Positions 22,078-32,012 are shown, counted from the stretch's first letter. The stretch is DNA of 64,000 nt from Synechococcus sp. AG-679-B05 (GCA_003210795.1 QCUJ01000001.1:62001-126000); one strand, 5' to 3'. The notes: a model not told the origin generated them from the letters alone. Numbers and translations: made by a program.

Positions 22078-22953
22078 ATGGGGGTCGCGCGACTGCATCA
22101 GCTGGCCATCCAGCGCAGCGAGAAGGCCGTCACCAGCGGGGCGTTGTGCCCATTGACCACAAGGGTGGAACGATTCCCGGGACATGGTGACCAGGGCTTC
22201 GAGTTACGCCACCTGATTGGCTCTCCGCCCCCCCATCTGCGCCCTGCAGGACCGAAACCAAATCCCTTCCTTCCCTGGGATCAGCGGCTCGAATTGGAGC
22301 CTGTGGGATCCAACCATGTGCTGATCCTGAACAAATACCCCGTTCAGATCGGTCACATGCTGTTGATCAGTCGTCGATGGGCTCCGCAGAACGGCTGGCT
22401 CACACCAGTGGATTGGCAGGCGGTGCATGCCGTTCGCAAGCACAGTGAAGGACTGTGGTTCTTCAACAGCGGTCCTTCGGCTGGTGCAAGTCAGCCCCAT
22501 CGCCACCTTCAGCTGCTGCCCCGTGAAGCCGGTGAATCACTTTGCCCCCGCGAGGGCTGGTGGGAAACAAGGCTTGATGCAATTGGCGTTTCAGACAATT
22601 GTGATCTGCTGGACATCCGGACCAATGCCGTCTCATTCCAGACCGATTCCGCTGAAGCTCTCCATTCCAGTTACCTGGACCTGTGCCAGGCCCAGGGCAT
22701 CGGCCATCCAAGTCTCGAAACGAGCCCACGGAATCCTTACAACCTTCTGTTCGGTAATCATTGGATGGGCCTGGTTAGCAGAAGCCGTCATGAATGCCAC
22801 GGATTCAGCGTCAATGCGCTCGGTTTCGCTGGCTATCTCCTGTGCTCGGAGCGGTCCGATCGATCCTGGCTCGACCGGCATGGGCCTGAGGCGTTGTTAA
22901 GCGAGGTGGTTCCATCAGCGGATGTCCGTGGTTCCACTGATGCCAAGGGCTGA
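22078..22953 (+). CDS. ATP adenylyltransferase / Ap4A phosphorylase family (HIT-like)
   Basis: KPNPFLPWDQRLELEPVGSNHVLILNKYPVQIGHMLLIS, NSGPSAGASQPHRHLQLLP (HxHxQ-type motif). Confidence 0.88.
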   Translation: MGVARLHQLAIQRSEKAVTSGALCPLTTRVERFPGHGDQGFELRHLIGSPPPHLRPAGPKPNPFLPWDQRLELEPVGSNHVLILNKYPVQIGHMLLISRRWAPQNGWLTPVDWQAVHAVRKHSEGLWFFNSGPSAGASQPHRHLQLLPREAGESLCPREGWWETRLDAIGVSDNCDLLDIRTNAVSFQTDSAEALHSSYLDLCQAQGIGHPSLETSPRNPYNLLFGNHWMGLVSRSRHECHGFSVNALGFAGYLLCSERSDRSWLDRHGPEALLSEVVPSADVRGSTDAKG

Positions 22954-23009
22954 ACAGCGGTGCATCGATTGAGGTAGGGGGCAATTGTTCACACCCCGAC
23001 CAACTGTTC

Positions 23010-23642
23010 ATGAGCCATGCATCACTGCGTCGTAGTAATCAACAGGTGGAACGACACCTGCATCTCGCCAGAGAACTTGCTGTTCGCTACTCCCGACGCA
23101 CGGGATACGACATGGATGATCTGCGTCAGGTTGGTCTGCTTGGTTTGATCAAGGCGTCAAGGTCATATCGACCTCAGACGAAGGTGCCCTTCGAGGTCTA
23201 TGCCAGACCACATATCCGCGGCGAAATCCTTCATTACCTTCGAGATGGTGTAGCCCTGGTACGGCTCCCCCGCCATGTGGAGGAGGAGGCATTGCGGTTG
23301 TCGAGACTTGAAATGGGTCCGCAGGAACCTCGGGAACAGATGATCCTCGAGCAATACCGAAGCAAAGGAACCTGGCAGCCACTCGACAACGTCGTTAACG
23401 CAACTTTCTGCGATCAACTGATGGACCTTGATCAGCGTGACTCCCGCCAAAAAGTGCGGAGATCGCTCAAAGCCCTGCCGGTGCCTGAACGACTTGCAGT
23501 GGAAGCAACAGTGCTGGAAGGCTTAAGCCTTTGTGCTGCCGGTCGTCGCTTCAATGTTTCGGCAATGACTGTCCAACGTCGACTGAAGAGAGGTCTGGAA
23601 CGGATGAAGAGCTCATTGGAGAGACATCAGCTTTCCTTTTGA
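23010..23642 (+). CDS. alternative (group 3-like) sigma-70 family RNA polymerase sigma factor
   Basis: GYDMDDLRQVGLLGLIKASRSYRPQTKVPFEVYARPHIRGEILHYLRD (regions 2.x/3); region 4 HTH LSLCAAGRRFNVSAMTVQRRLKRGLERMK. Confidence 0.88.
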   Translation: MSHASLRRSNQQVERHLHLARELAVRYSRRTGYDMDDLRQVGLLGLIKASRSYRPQTKVPFEVYARPHIRGEILHYLRDGVALVRLPRHVEEEALRLSRLEMGPQEPREQMILEQYRSKGTWQPLDNVVNATFCDQLMDLDQRDSRQKVRRSLKALPVPERLAVEATVLEGLSLCAAGRRFNVSAMTVQRRLKRGLERMKSSLERHQLSF

Positions 23643-23734
23643 GCGTCACGTTCCATCTGACCCTTGAGGGTTTCAATGGAGGCATTGACCGCTGCCAACT
23701 GTCTCTCCAGTCCGTCACGCCAGAAGCTCAGCAT
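23627..23734 (-). CDS. very small conserved-looking protein (~35 aa, MLSFWRDGLERQLAAVNASIETLKGQMERDAQKES)
   Basis: Start inferred at the internal ATG of ORF 23627..23812; overlaps the 3' end of the sigma-factor gene by 16 bp. Confidence 0.45.
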   Translation of the reverse strand: MLSFWRDGLERQLAAVNASIETLKGQMERDAQKES

Positions 23735-23925
23735 CGACAGCTTGCGTTCCTGATGATGGCGACGGCGATGACTGTGATCACTGGAGACGTCACAGCTGAA
23801 CGGGGGAAACATGTGGACGTTGACTACTTAGGACAATCTGCCCGATCTGAATTCAAGTTGTGGCTCAGCCAGGAACTTGGCTCCTCAAGGAGGCGCGATT
23901 AACGTTGGAAGCTGACCCCTAGCAG

Positions 23926-25422
23926 ATGAAGGCCGAACCCACATCGGCCAGTCTCATGAAGCCCAACCGCGTCTTGCATCTGGTCTCATACTGTGTCGCA
24001 TGCGCGGTTGTCGAGGCTGCTGCGAGTCCGCGTTCCGGCGCCTATGTGGCCTTGATGGCTGGCCAGAGCGCCAGGCCATTGGAGGGGCATTTCAACAATG
24101 TTCCCGTTCTTCACTCCAATCAGCCTGAAATTGTTACCGGTGCGGGAATTCTGGTCGACACGGAGTCAGGATCTGCGATCGCGGCAGAAACCAAGCGACC
24201 GCTGAGCAATGCCGCATTCACCTTCGACGGTGAATTCTCGGTTCATATGCATCACAAGTACTACCCCTCCGATGCAGCCAAGTTGGGAGGACGTCGTGAT
24301 CGCGGCGTGCTGACCCTGGCCTTGATCGCATCCAACCCCGGATCGGATCCCGTTACGTTGCGATTCGAACGGGGATCGCTCAAAAACAGCTTCGAAGCGC
24401 CGTACCTCCCCAACAAACTGATGGGGGTTAAACCCCTTGGGAAACGACCCTGGAACACCGGCCCTGGAGACGCCACAGCGGTTCAAATGCTCCGCGATCA
24501 ACTTGATCGCGACCTGCCATCAAGCGTGGTGATTCCACCGCTCAGCAAAACCGTTGTGGTCAGCACTGTCTTGCCAGCCCGTGGGATTGCCAATGGTCTG
24601 TTGCGTGGACGCAGCGACGGGCGCTTTCATCTCGCGGTGGTTGCCGCGGAGAACCCTCGCAATGATCAGGATCTTCTCGCCGTCCTGTCGGCCGGCCGTC
24701 TTGCACCGGGGCGCATTTATCTCAATTGCTTGGACCAGATCAACAACGGCACTGTGTTCTCCCGCGTTGCTGGAGTTGCCCTTGGAGACCAATACACCGC
24801 CAATCTTCGTCACGACCTGAATCTCGGCTCTTTGCATGTGCCCTTGACCAGCACGCGTCGCCACACCTTTGGCACTCGCGAAATTCAAGTGAATCCCCTG
24901 GCCTCTCGCATGGTGGACTCATCCCTGAACAACGTGGGCACCTATGGCGTCAAGTTCGATGTCACCCTCAACCTGACGGGGGAGGGACCTTATCAATTGG
25001 TCATGAGCCATCCGGTTGTGTCCGGTAAGAAAGCATTCACGTCCTTTCGCGGTTCGATCAGAATCGAAACCGGCGACCAAGTGCGAGACGTTCATGTCGG
25101 CTTGCGCTCCGGCGAAAGCCTGGCATTAAGCGATCTTCAGTTCCTGCCTGACCACATCCAGCCAGTGCGCGTCAGCTTGGTTTACCCAGCTGATGCCACA
25201 CCTGGCCACCTGCTGAGCGTTGTTCCCGTTAGACAGCTGGCTCAGCTGCAGCAGCGGAAGCTTGATCTTCAGAGAACACAGGATGCAATCGCGACCAGCA
25301 AGAACCGTCAGCTGCAGCTTCCTGCTCAACCACCCGCTGTTGAGAAACCTGTTGCGGTGAACATATTGCGACCAGCTCCACTGCCAGCGATACTCCCACT
25401 CATGGATGCGTATCGCTTCTGA
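23926..25422 (+). CDS. DUF3370-like cyanobacterial secreted protein
   Basis: VALMAGQSARPLEGHFNNVPVLHSNQPEIVTGAGILVDTESG; N-terminal signal-like segment. Confidence 0.75.
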   Translation: MKAEPTSASLMKPNRVLHLVSYCVACAVVEAAASPRSGAYVALMAGQSARPLEGHFNNVPVLHSNQPEIVTGAGILVDTESGSAIAAETKRPLSNAAFTFDGEFSVHMHHKYYPSDAAKLGGRRDRGVLTLALIASNPGSDPVTLRFERGSLKNSFEAPYLPNKLMGVKPLGKRPWNTGPGDATAVQMLRDQLDRDLPSSVVIPPLSKTVVVSTVLPARGIANGLLRGRSDGRFHLAVVAAENPRNDQDLLAVLSAGRLAPGRIYLNCLDQINNGTVFSRVAGVALGDQYTANLRHDLNLGSLHVPLTSTRRHTFGTREIQVNPLASRMVDSSLNNVGTYGVKFDVTLNLTGEGPYQLVMSHPVVSGKKAFTSFRGSIRIETGDQVRDVHVGLRSGESLALSDLQFLPDHIQPVRVSLVYPADATPGHLLSVVPVRQLAQLQQRKLDLQRTQDAIATSKNRQLQLPAQPPAVEKPVAVNILRPAPLPAILPLMDAYRF

Positions 25423-25495
25423 AGCTCATCCTTTTCAACTGAGCCCTCTTCGATGCAGCCAAGCTCGTTAACCGTCCGACAGCACGCTTGATCCT

Positions 25496-26473
25496 TTGAC
25501 CCTCGAGGATTCCAAGCCGAAAGCAATCAGTCTCAAACTTCCCTCGCGCCTGGTTGATTTCATCGACCGGATGAAGGGTGAGTACGGAGTTCGCTCCAGA
25601 GGCCAGGTTCTCGAAATCCTGCTCGAGGGAGTGCTTGGCGATTCGGATGAGGTGGTCGAAGACCTCTCAGACAATGCAGAGGATCGCCATCAGGTTCAGA
25701 ACCAGGTCCCAGAAGCAAGCAGCCTTGTCCTGATTCGTTCGGCAAGCTCAGATCAGGAGCCAACATTTACCGAGCCACCACCTGAGCCCTCGGGTGGCAT
25801 TGATCTGCCTGGATTTGTACGACGTCGCACCTCACAGTTGCGCGACACGCTTCACTCGCCCAAACCTATCCAGGATGGGGCTGACGACCCCCTCCTTCTC
25901 AAGGTGTCGATCAATGATCTTGAGATCGCCTGTCAGGTCGCCGAAGAGCATTGGCGATCTCTTTATGGTCAGGCACCCGGTGAGACTGTCGTTGAGGCAT
26001 CGATGCTCTGGCTCGCCCGCGATCTCTGGCCCAATCTCGATGCCAGTGATGGCCGTTCATTCACTTGGTCGGCTGCCAACGCAGCCATGGAGGAGCTCTG
26101 CAAGGGATGGTCCTCCGCATCACCTTCTCTTGGTCGCGTCATGGTGATTGCAGGAGCATTGGAGGATCCATTCGCAACCGCTGCACTGGCTGATCGCATG
26201 CCCACGATGGTGCGCCGTTTTGTGAACCGTTTCCGTCGCAGCAAGCAGGTGACCTCCTTTGAAACCCTCGAGTCAACAATGACCGTGCATGGTGCTTTGA
26301 AGCTCCTGGCACTCTCGACCCAGGCGGGTGCATCGGTGACGCTGAGTTCAATCAGGGAGGCTTATAAAACTCAGGCTTTGGCGGCGCACCCAGACGCTGG
26401 TGGTTCCACCGAAACAATGCGTCGCTTGAACCAGGCCTATCAACTCCTTCGCGAGCTCTACCGACAGCGGTGA
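25496..26473 (+). CDS. N-terminal ribbon-helix-helix-like region plus C-terminal J-domain-like region
   Basis: AISLKLPSRLVDFIDRMKGEYGVRSRGQVLEILLEGVLG at N-terminus; TLSSIREAYKTQALAAHPDAGGSTETMRRLNQAYQLLRELY with HPD at C-terminus; TTG start. Confidence 0.7.
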   Translation: MTLEDSKPKAISLKLPSRLVDFIDRMKGEYGVRSRGQVLEILLEGVLGDSDEVVEDLSDNAEDRHQVQNQVPEASSLVLIRSASSDQEPTFTEPPPEPSGGIDLPGFVRRRTSQLRDTLHSPKPIQDGADDPLLLKVSINDLEIACQVAEEHWRSLYGQAPGETVVEASMLWLARDLWPNLDASDGRSFTWSAANAAMEELCKGWSSASPSLGRVMVIAGALEDPFATAALADRMPTMVRRFVNRFRRSKQVTSFETLESTMTVHGALKLLALSTQAGASVTLSSIREAYKTQALAAHPDAGGSTETMRRLNQAYQLLRELYRQR

Positions 26474-26747
26474 CTCAGGCATTGCAGCCTAGTCTTGGCA
26501 TGAGACTTGCTGAAAGACTTATGCAAGACGATTAAGACTTGGGTTCGTCTAGCAAGGTCATGTCGACTATTTGTAAAGAGCAATTTTTTAGTCAATTTTG
26601 TTTGCGGTGGTGCAGAGTTGTCACTTTTCCGAGACGTTGCAAGCAATTCGACTGAAGGGCGCATCTATGAGCGCAAGGCGTTGTCCAGGTCCAGTCCAGG
26701 TGCATATTTCATCTCCTGAATACCGTTCCGTACAGGGCTTTGGTCCG

Positions 26748-26778
26748 TTGCGTACCTGCTGTAGACACAGGTACGCAA
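26748..26778. other. perfect 11-bp inverted repeat in a long intergenic region
   Basis: TTGCGTACCTG-CTGTAGACA-CAGGTACGCAA, no following T-run. Confidence 0.7.
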
Positions 26779-27220
26779 GCTGTTGGATGTATTCAGGCCT
26801 GCAAACGCCTTCAATTAAATCTCGTTTGTCACAGATAAGAATCATTCCAAGTCTGAAATTGAGACCCGGCTGAGCCATTGGCTACAGGCGAGTTGATTGC
26901 CTGCTTTGTGTGTTGTCAGTCGCTAAGGGGGCATCGCTTCGATGCGTTCTGCTTGACTTCAAGCCATGGCTTCATGTAGCTGGTCAGACATTGCGGGAAT
27001 CGCATTTGAGACTTTGATTGGGTCTCATTGCGAGTCTTGCCCTGGATGAATGCATGCGCTGCAAACGCTTTTCAACGAGATCTTTCCAGCAGGTTGAATC
27101 GAGAGGCGGCCGGCAAACCAGTCCTCTGTTTCGTTGATCTCGCTCGAGACTCATAAAGTGTCCCGAAGCGAGGCTTGTCTGCAATGAATGCAGGTCATGA
27201 AAGTTCTCGCGGGGCCTGAC

Positions 27221-27253
27221 AAAAAAACCCTGGCTACAAGGTGCAACCAGGGG
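27221..27253 (-). terminator. intrinsic terminator for apcD
   Basis: Minus strand CCCCTGGTTGCACCTTGTAGCCAGGGTTTTTTT, ~30 nt after the apcD stop. Confidence 0.85.
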
Positions 27254-27283
27254 CAACAACATCAACCGATTTCGTTGTTCAGA

Positions 27284-27778
27284 TCAGGTGGACGTCTGCA
27301 TCCCTTGGATCAGGTAATCGAAATAAGGGCTGGCTAATTTAATTTGCTGTTCTGAGAGCAGAGCCAAAGAAGCATCTTTCATGGTTTTCATTGCTTCGAC
27401 CATGCCCGGCATCGGAACCCCGAGGCTGTTGTACATCTCTCGGGCACCGACAAGACCGATCTCCTGGATCATTTCTGTGCTGCCTGCCAGCACGCCGTAG
27501 GTCACTAGTCGCAGATACCAGCTGTAATCCCGCAGGCACTGAGCCCGCTGTTTCTGTCCGTAAGCATTTCCGCCAGGCGCTACATATTCGGGTTTACGGC
27601 CGAAAAGCTGCTTGGCGGATTCGTCGACGATTTTCTTCTCGTTCTCCGTCAGAACCTTGACGATCGAGACCCGCACGGCCCCTTGATCCAGATAATCCAC
27701 CATGCTGCGCAGTTCACCGCTGGTGGGATACCGCAGATCTTCATCGGCCTGAAGGATGAGATCCCGGACAACACTCAT
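27284..27778 (-). CDS. apcD: allophycocyanin alpha-B subunit
   Basis: RYPTSGELRSM, EKKIVDESAKQLFGRKPEYVAPGGNAYGQKQRAQCLRDYSWYLRLVTYGVLAG, REMYNSLGVPMPGMVEAM; phycobilin Cys retained. Confidence 0.93.
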   Translation of the reverse strand: MSVVRDLILQADEDLRYPTSGELRSMVDYLDQGAVRVSIVKVLTENEKKIVDESAKQLFGRKPEYVAPGGNAYGQKQRAQCLRDYSWYLRLVTYGVLAGSTEMIQEIGLVGAREMYNSLGVPMPGMVEAMKTMKDASLALLSEQQIKLASPYFDYLIQGMQTST

Positions 27779-27859
27779 GGAACTGGACAGGCTTCGTGGA
27801 GTTTAGTGGTCTTGAGTGGGTCACCTGACTGATGGAGACCTCGGTGTTACGCCTTTGCA

Positions 27860-29254
27860 ATGCCTAATTCCCATGGCACCGCGGACGAGACCGCCACGCC
27901 AAAACCTGGATTGGTGGTGGAACTCGAGGCGATCGACCTGGATCGGGATGGGAATGGTCTGGCTCGATGGAACAACTGGGTGATAGTGGTTCCGGGATTG
28001 CTCCCAGGAGAATCAGCGTCGGTCCAGTTACAGCAACGAAGCAAGTCCCGCTGGTTGAGTCGGATGATGCAGCGGCGCACGCAGTCCAACGCCCGACGCA
28101 AGCCCCCCTGCATCCTGGCCAGTGACTGTGGTGGGTGCACCCTTCAGCACGTCGATGAACCGTCCCAACTGGATTGGAAGCAAGGGGTCCTGACGGAGGC
28201 TATGCAGCGCATTGGATCTGTCAGCCATCCGGTTAAACCGGTGATGGCTCCAGACGAAGGCTTCGGATATCGCAACAGGGCTCTGATTCCCCTGCGTCGC
28301 GCCGAGAACGGTCCCCTGCGCATGGGCTATTTCCGTCGCGGTTCCCACCGGGTCGTCAACCTCAACCGCTGCCCGGTCGTCGACCCGCGTCTTGACGCCT
28401 TGATCGAACCTCTGAAAAAAGATCTCGACGCCAGTGCTCTTCCAGCGGACCATGACCTCAGTTCCGGCGATGCTCTGCGCCATCTCGGTCTTCGTATCGG
28501 TCATCACACAGGAGAAGTGTTGATCACCCTCGTGAGTTCATCCCATTGGTCTGCGCTGGAGTCGATGGCTCAATCCTGGATGACCCGGTTTCCGCAGATC
28601 CGTGGCGTGACGTTGAACCTGCAACCGAAGCGAACCAATCTGGTTCTTGGTCCAACCACCCAATTGCTGGGTGGTGAGAACTCGATCAGGGAAAGGTTCT
28701 GCGATCTCACGCTCCAACTCGCAACAACAACTTTTTTTCAGATCAACACCCTTCAGGCTGAACGGATCGTTCAGTGCATCGGCGACTGGTTATTGAGCCA
28801 TGCACCCTCAGATCGCGTCATTGATGCCTACTGCGGCATCGGAACAATCAGTCTTCCGCTGGCTCATCGTGGTCTGAGGGTCTTTGGCATTGAGATCAAT
28901 CCCGATTCGATCGATCAGGCGCGCATGAACGCCGCTCGTAACGGACTGGCGGAACGCACAGCCTTCGTGGCAGGCGATGTGGCCAAGCTGTTGCGCGCAG
29001 AGCTGAATGCATGCTCGGCACTTGTGGTGGACCCTCCTCGCCGTGGCCTGGATGCCTCCGTGGTGGATGCCATCCTTGATCACCCACCAGAGCTGGTGGC
29101 GTATCTGAGTTGCAACGTCGCAACTCAGGCGCGCGATCTCAACAGACTTTTAGTTCCCCAGGGGTGTTACGCCCTGGAGCAGCTGCAGCCGATTGATTTT
29201 TTCCCGCAAACCACGCATTTGGAGAACCTGGCTCTGCTGAGACGGATCCGTTAG
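27860..29254 (+). CDS. rlmD: 23S rRNA (uracil-C5)-methyltransferase, RumA/RlmD family
   Basis: CGGCTLQHV Cys motif, DAYCGIGTISLPLAH, VVDPPRRGLDASVV, YLSCNVATQARDL. Confidence 0.93.
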   Translation: MPNSHGTADETATPKPGLVVELEAIDLDRDGNGLARWNNWVIVVPGLLPGESASVQLQQRSKSRWLSRMMQRRTQSNARRKPPCILASDCGGCTLQHVDEPSQLDWKQGVLTEAMQRIGSVSHPVKPVMAPDEGFGYRNRALIPLRRAENGPLRMGYFRRGSHRVVNLNRCPVVDPRLDALIEPLKKDLDASALPADHDLSSGDALRHLGLRIGHHTGEVLITLVSSSHWSALESMAQSWMTRFPQIRGVTLNLQPKRTNLVLGPTTQLLGGENSIRERFCDLTLQLATTTFFQINTLQAERIVQCIGDWLLSHAPSDRVIDAYCGIGTISLPLAHRGLRVFGIEINPDSIDQARMNAARNGLAERTAFVAGDVAKLLRAELNACSALVVDPPRRGLDASVVDAILDHPPELVAYLSCNVATQARDLNRLLVPQGCYALEQLQPIDFFPQTTHLENLALLRRIR

Positions 29255-31695
29255 CTCCTGAGATCGGCAGAGAACTGCTTCACCAGGGCCTGGCGAATTT
29301 TTTCGTGCACCGGTGCCACCTGCTCCTCTTTCAGCGTTTCTGATTTGCCGCGATAACGCAGGCGGAAGGCCTGGCTGGCCATTCCTTCACCCACCTGTTC
29401 ACCTTCAAAGCGATCGATCAGGGTGACAGCCTCCAGCAGGGGTTTTCCTGCCTTGCGCATGCACTGGGCCAGATCACTGGCCGCGATCGATCGGTTCACC
29501 ACAATGGCTAAATCTCTTTCACTTGCTGGAACAGTGGCAAAGGGCTTGAACGCTGGGGTCCAACGATTGGAGCGGGTTGCGGCATCGAGGAGACGCTGCA
29601 GATCCAATTCGAAGATGTAGGTGGCTTCCGGGAGATCCTGTTGGGCAGCAAGTTCGGGGTGCAACTGTCCAAAGCAGCCCAGTGGCCGTCCCTCCAGCAC
29701 GAGTGTTGCTGCACGACCCGGATGCAGCCTCGGATCGTCTTCAAGGCGTCGGTCGCTCAGCTCCAACTTGAGCGCCTGCATCACTTCTGCAAGACGTCCC
29801 CGAGCCGTGAAGTAGTTGAGGGGCACCGGTTTCCCGCTATTCATCCAGCGCTCCATGCGGCGCTCACCACTCATCACTCCACTCAGTTCACGGGTCTCGA
29901 CGACCTCAGTTGGGCTTCCGCTGTAGGTGGTGCCGATCTCGAACACCCAGCACCCCTCCTGTGACGCCTTGAGATTCCTGACGCAGACAGCGAGATGTTC
30001 TTCCCAGAGATTGGTGCGGAGATGGCTGGTCTCGGCCAACAGCGGGTTACTGATGGCAATCCGCTGGTCGTTGGCATCTGCACCCACCAGAGACAGGGTT
30101 GTGATCTCCTGAAGACCGGCCGCTGAAAACAACCGCCTCAAATGTCGTTCCGCTTGCTGCTGAGTCGTGAGTGCACCGGGGGCGATCGGATGGGGCAACG
30201 TTGATCCGAACCGATCGAAACCCACAAGCCTGGCGACTTCTTCGACCAGATCAATCTCTCGAGCGAGGTCCAGTCGTCGTGCCGGGGGTGCCACCACAGA
30301 CCATCCCTCCGTCGTGCTGGAAAGTTGGCAACCTAGAGCGGAAAGACAGCGTTCGATCTCGGCATCCGGCAAGCGCTCTTCGCCGTTGTCAGCAACCAGT
30401 GGTCCCAGCAGGCGATGCAGAGCCTCACGACGAAGGGGGACCGGCGCGGCATCGGCTTCCAGCGCACCGCAGACCCATCGACCCTTCAGGGAACAGGGGA
30501 ACTGTGCACTGAGCAGTTCCATGGCTCGAACAGAACACGCGAGGGTGATGTCCTTTGGAAGACCTTTCTCGAACCGAGCGCTGGCATCGGTGCGAAGACC
30601 AACCGAACGGGCCGTGGTCCGTACGGAGACAGGGCTGAACATGGCGGATTCCAACCAGATCCTTTTGGTTGCTGCGCCCACACCGCTGGCCTTGCTCCCC
30701 ATCACGCCGGCCAGAGCTATGGGATGGTCATGGCAGGTCACCACCTGTGCCCGCCCATCAAGAGTCAGTTCACGGCCGTCCAGTCCGGTGAATGTTTCCC
30801 CATCCAGGGCCTGACGCAGTCCGAAGCTCGCAGCTTCCACCGTTTGGCCGGTGATGCGCTCCAACGCGTCCGCATCGAAGGCGTGCAGGGGTTGCCCCTG
30901 CTCGAGCATCACCACATTGGTGATGTCCACCACAGCATTCACCTGGTTGATCCCGGCTCGACTGAGGCGACGCTGTGCCCAGGCTGGCGAGGCAACGCTG
31001 CCGTCTACTTCTTCGATCAGGCTGATGCCGTAGAGGCCTCCGGCTGTCATCGCTTCGGCGCTTTGGGCCGTCGTCTGCAGAGGTTCGTGGTGCGGCACCA
31101 AATCGAGTTCTGGGAGAGAGAGCTCTCCTCCCGTAAGAGCAGCCACCTCACGGGCGATCCCCACCATCGACAGACCATCAGGTCGGTTCGCTGTGATCGC
31201 AAGGTCGAGAACCGTGTCATCCAGGCCGAGCACTGCGGCAACGGGCTGACCGAGGGCGGGGAGATCGGTCTCGAGTTCATCCAGCACCGCAATACCATCG
31301 GAATCACTGGCCAGACCCAGTTCCGACAACGAGCAGATCATGCCGTTGCTGGCAACCCCGCGCAGCTCTCCGGCTTTGATCGTGAGATTGGCTGATGGCA
31401 GAACAGCGCCCACCATGGCCACAGGCACATGGATGCCCGCCCGTACATTTCCAGCACCGCAAACGATCTGGATCGGTTTCGGGCCGCCCACATCCACCTG
31501 GCAGACACTCAGTTTGTCGGCATTTGGATGCTTGTCCTTCTCCTTCACGAACCCGATCACCACTCCCTGAGCCAGGGCGGAAAGGTCGTCGATCTCCTCT
31601 TCCTCGAAGCCGGCCATTGACAGTCGTTGAGCCAGCTCCTGCACAGGCTCGTTCACCTGGACGAGTTCATTCAGCCAGGACAGGGAGACCCGCAT
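29251..31695 (-). CDS. pheT: phenylalanyl-tRNA synthetase beta subunit
   Basis: MRVSLSWLNELVQV, EMAP/tRNA-binding and B5 domains, C-terminal ferredoxin-fold anticodon-binding domain (FKPFATVPASERDLAIVV). Confidence 0.97.
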   Translation of the reverse strand: MRVSLSWLNELVQVNEPVQELAQRLSMAGFEEEEIDDLSALAQGVVIGFVKEKDKHPNADKLSVCQVDVGGPKPIQIVCGAGNVRAGIHVPVAMVGAVLPSANLTIKAGELRGVASNGMICSLSELGLASDSDGIAVLDELETDLPALGQPVAAVLGLDDTVLDLAITANRPDGLSMVGIAREVAALTGGELSLPELDLVPHHEPLQTTAQSAEAMTAGGLYGISLIEEVDGSVASPAWAQRRLSRAGINQVNAVVDITNVVMLEQGQPLHAFDADALERITGQTVEAASFGLRQALDGETFTGLDGRELTLDGRAQVVTCHDHPIALAGVMGSKASGVGAATKRIWLESAMFSPVSVRTTARSVGLRTDASARFEKGLPKDITLACSVRAMELLSAQFPCSLKGRWVCGALEADAAPVPLRREALHRLLGPLVADNGEERLPDAEIERCLSALGCQLSSTTEGWSVVAPPARRLDLAREIDLVEEVARLVGFDRFGSTLPHPIAPGALTTQQQAERHLRRLFSAAGLQEITTLSLVGADANDQRIAISNPLLAETSHLRTNLWEEHLAVCVRNLKASQEGCWVFEIGTTYSGSPTEVVETRELSGVMSGERRMERWMNSGKPVPLNYFTARGRLAEVMQALKLELSDRRLEDDPRLHPGRAATLVLEGRPLGCFGQLHPELAAQQDLPEATYIFELDLQRLLDAATRSNRWTPAFKPFATVPASERDLAIVVNRSIAASDLAQCMRKAGKPLLEAVTLIDRFEGEQVGEGMASQAFRLRYRGKSETLKEEQVAPVHEKIRQALVKQFSADLRS

Positions 31696-31811
31696 GAGGA
31701 GCGCGAGAACGGCGCGTGATCTTAGGAAGTGCTTGGTGATGGGCCACGGTTCGTCGCCAGGTAAGCTCTTTCTTTGTCAATTCGCTTCGCACCTGCGGCG
31801 CTACGTCCTTT

Positions 31812-32012
31812 ATGGCCAAGAACAAGGGCGTCCGGATCGTTGTCACCCTCGAGTGCACCGAATGCCGGTCCGTTCCCGCTTCCGAAAAGCGCTCTCCGGG
31901 CGTGTCCCGTTACACGACTGAGAAGAATCGCCGGAACACCACTGAAAGGCTTGAGCTGATGAAGTTCTGCCCTCAACTCAACAAGATGACTCTCCATAAG
32001 GAGATCAAGTGA
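31812..32012 (+). CDS. rpmG: 50S ribosomal protein L33
   Basis: [19 protein letters not shown]...[22 protein letters not shown]. Confidence 0.98.
   Translation: MAKNKGVRIVVTLECTECRSVPASEKRSPGVSRYTTEKNRRNTTERLELMKFCPQLNKMTLHKEIK

Noticed and set aside
26966-27049. 27-codon ORF MASCSWSDIAGIAFETLIGSHCESCPG in the gap before apcD, possible Cys-rich peptide
   Set aside because: Too short, no clear ribosome-binding site or modification genes nearby; not distinguishable from chance.
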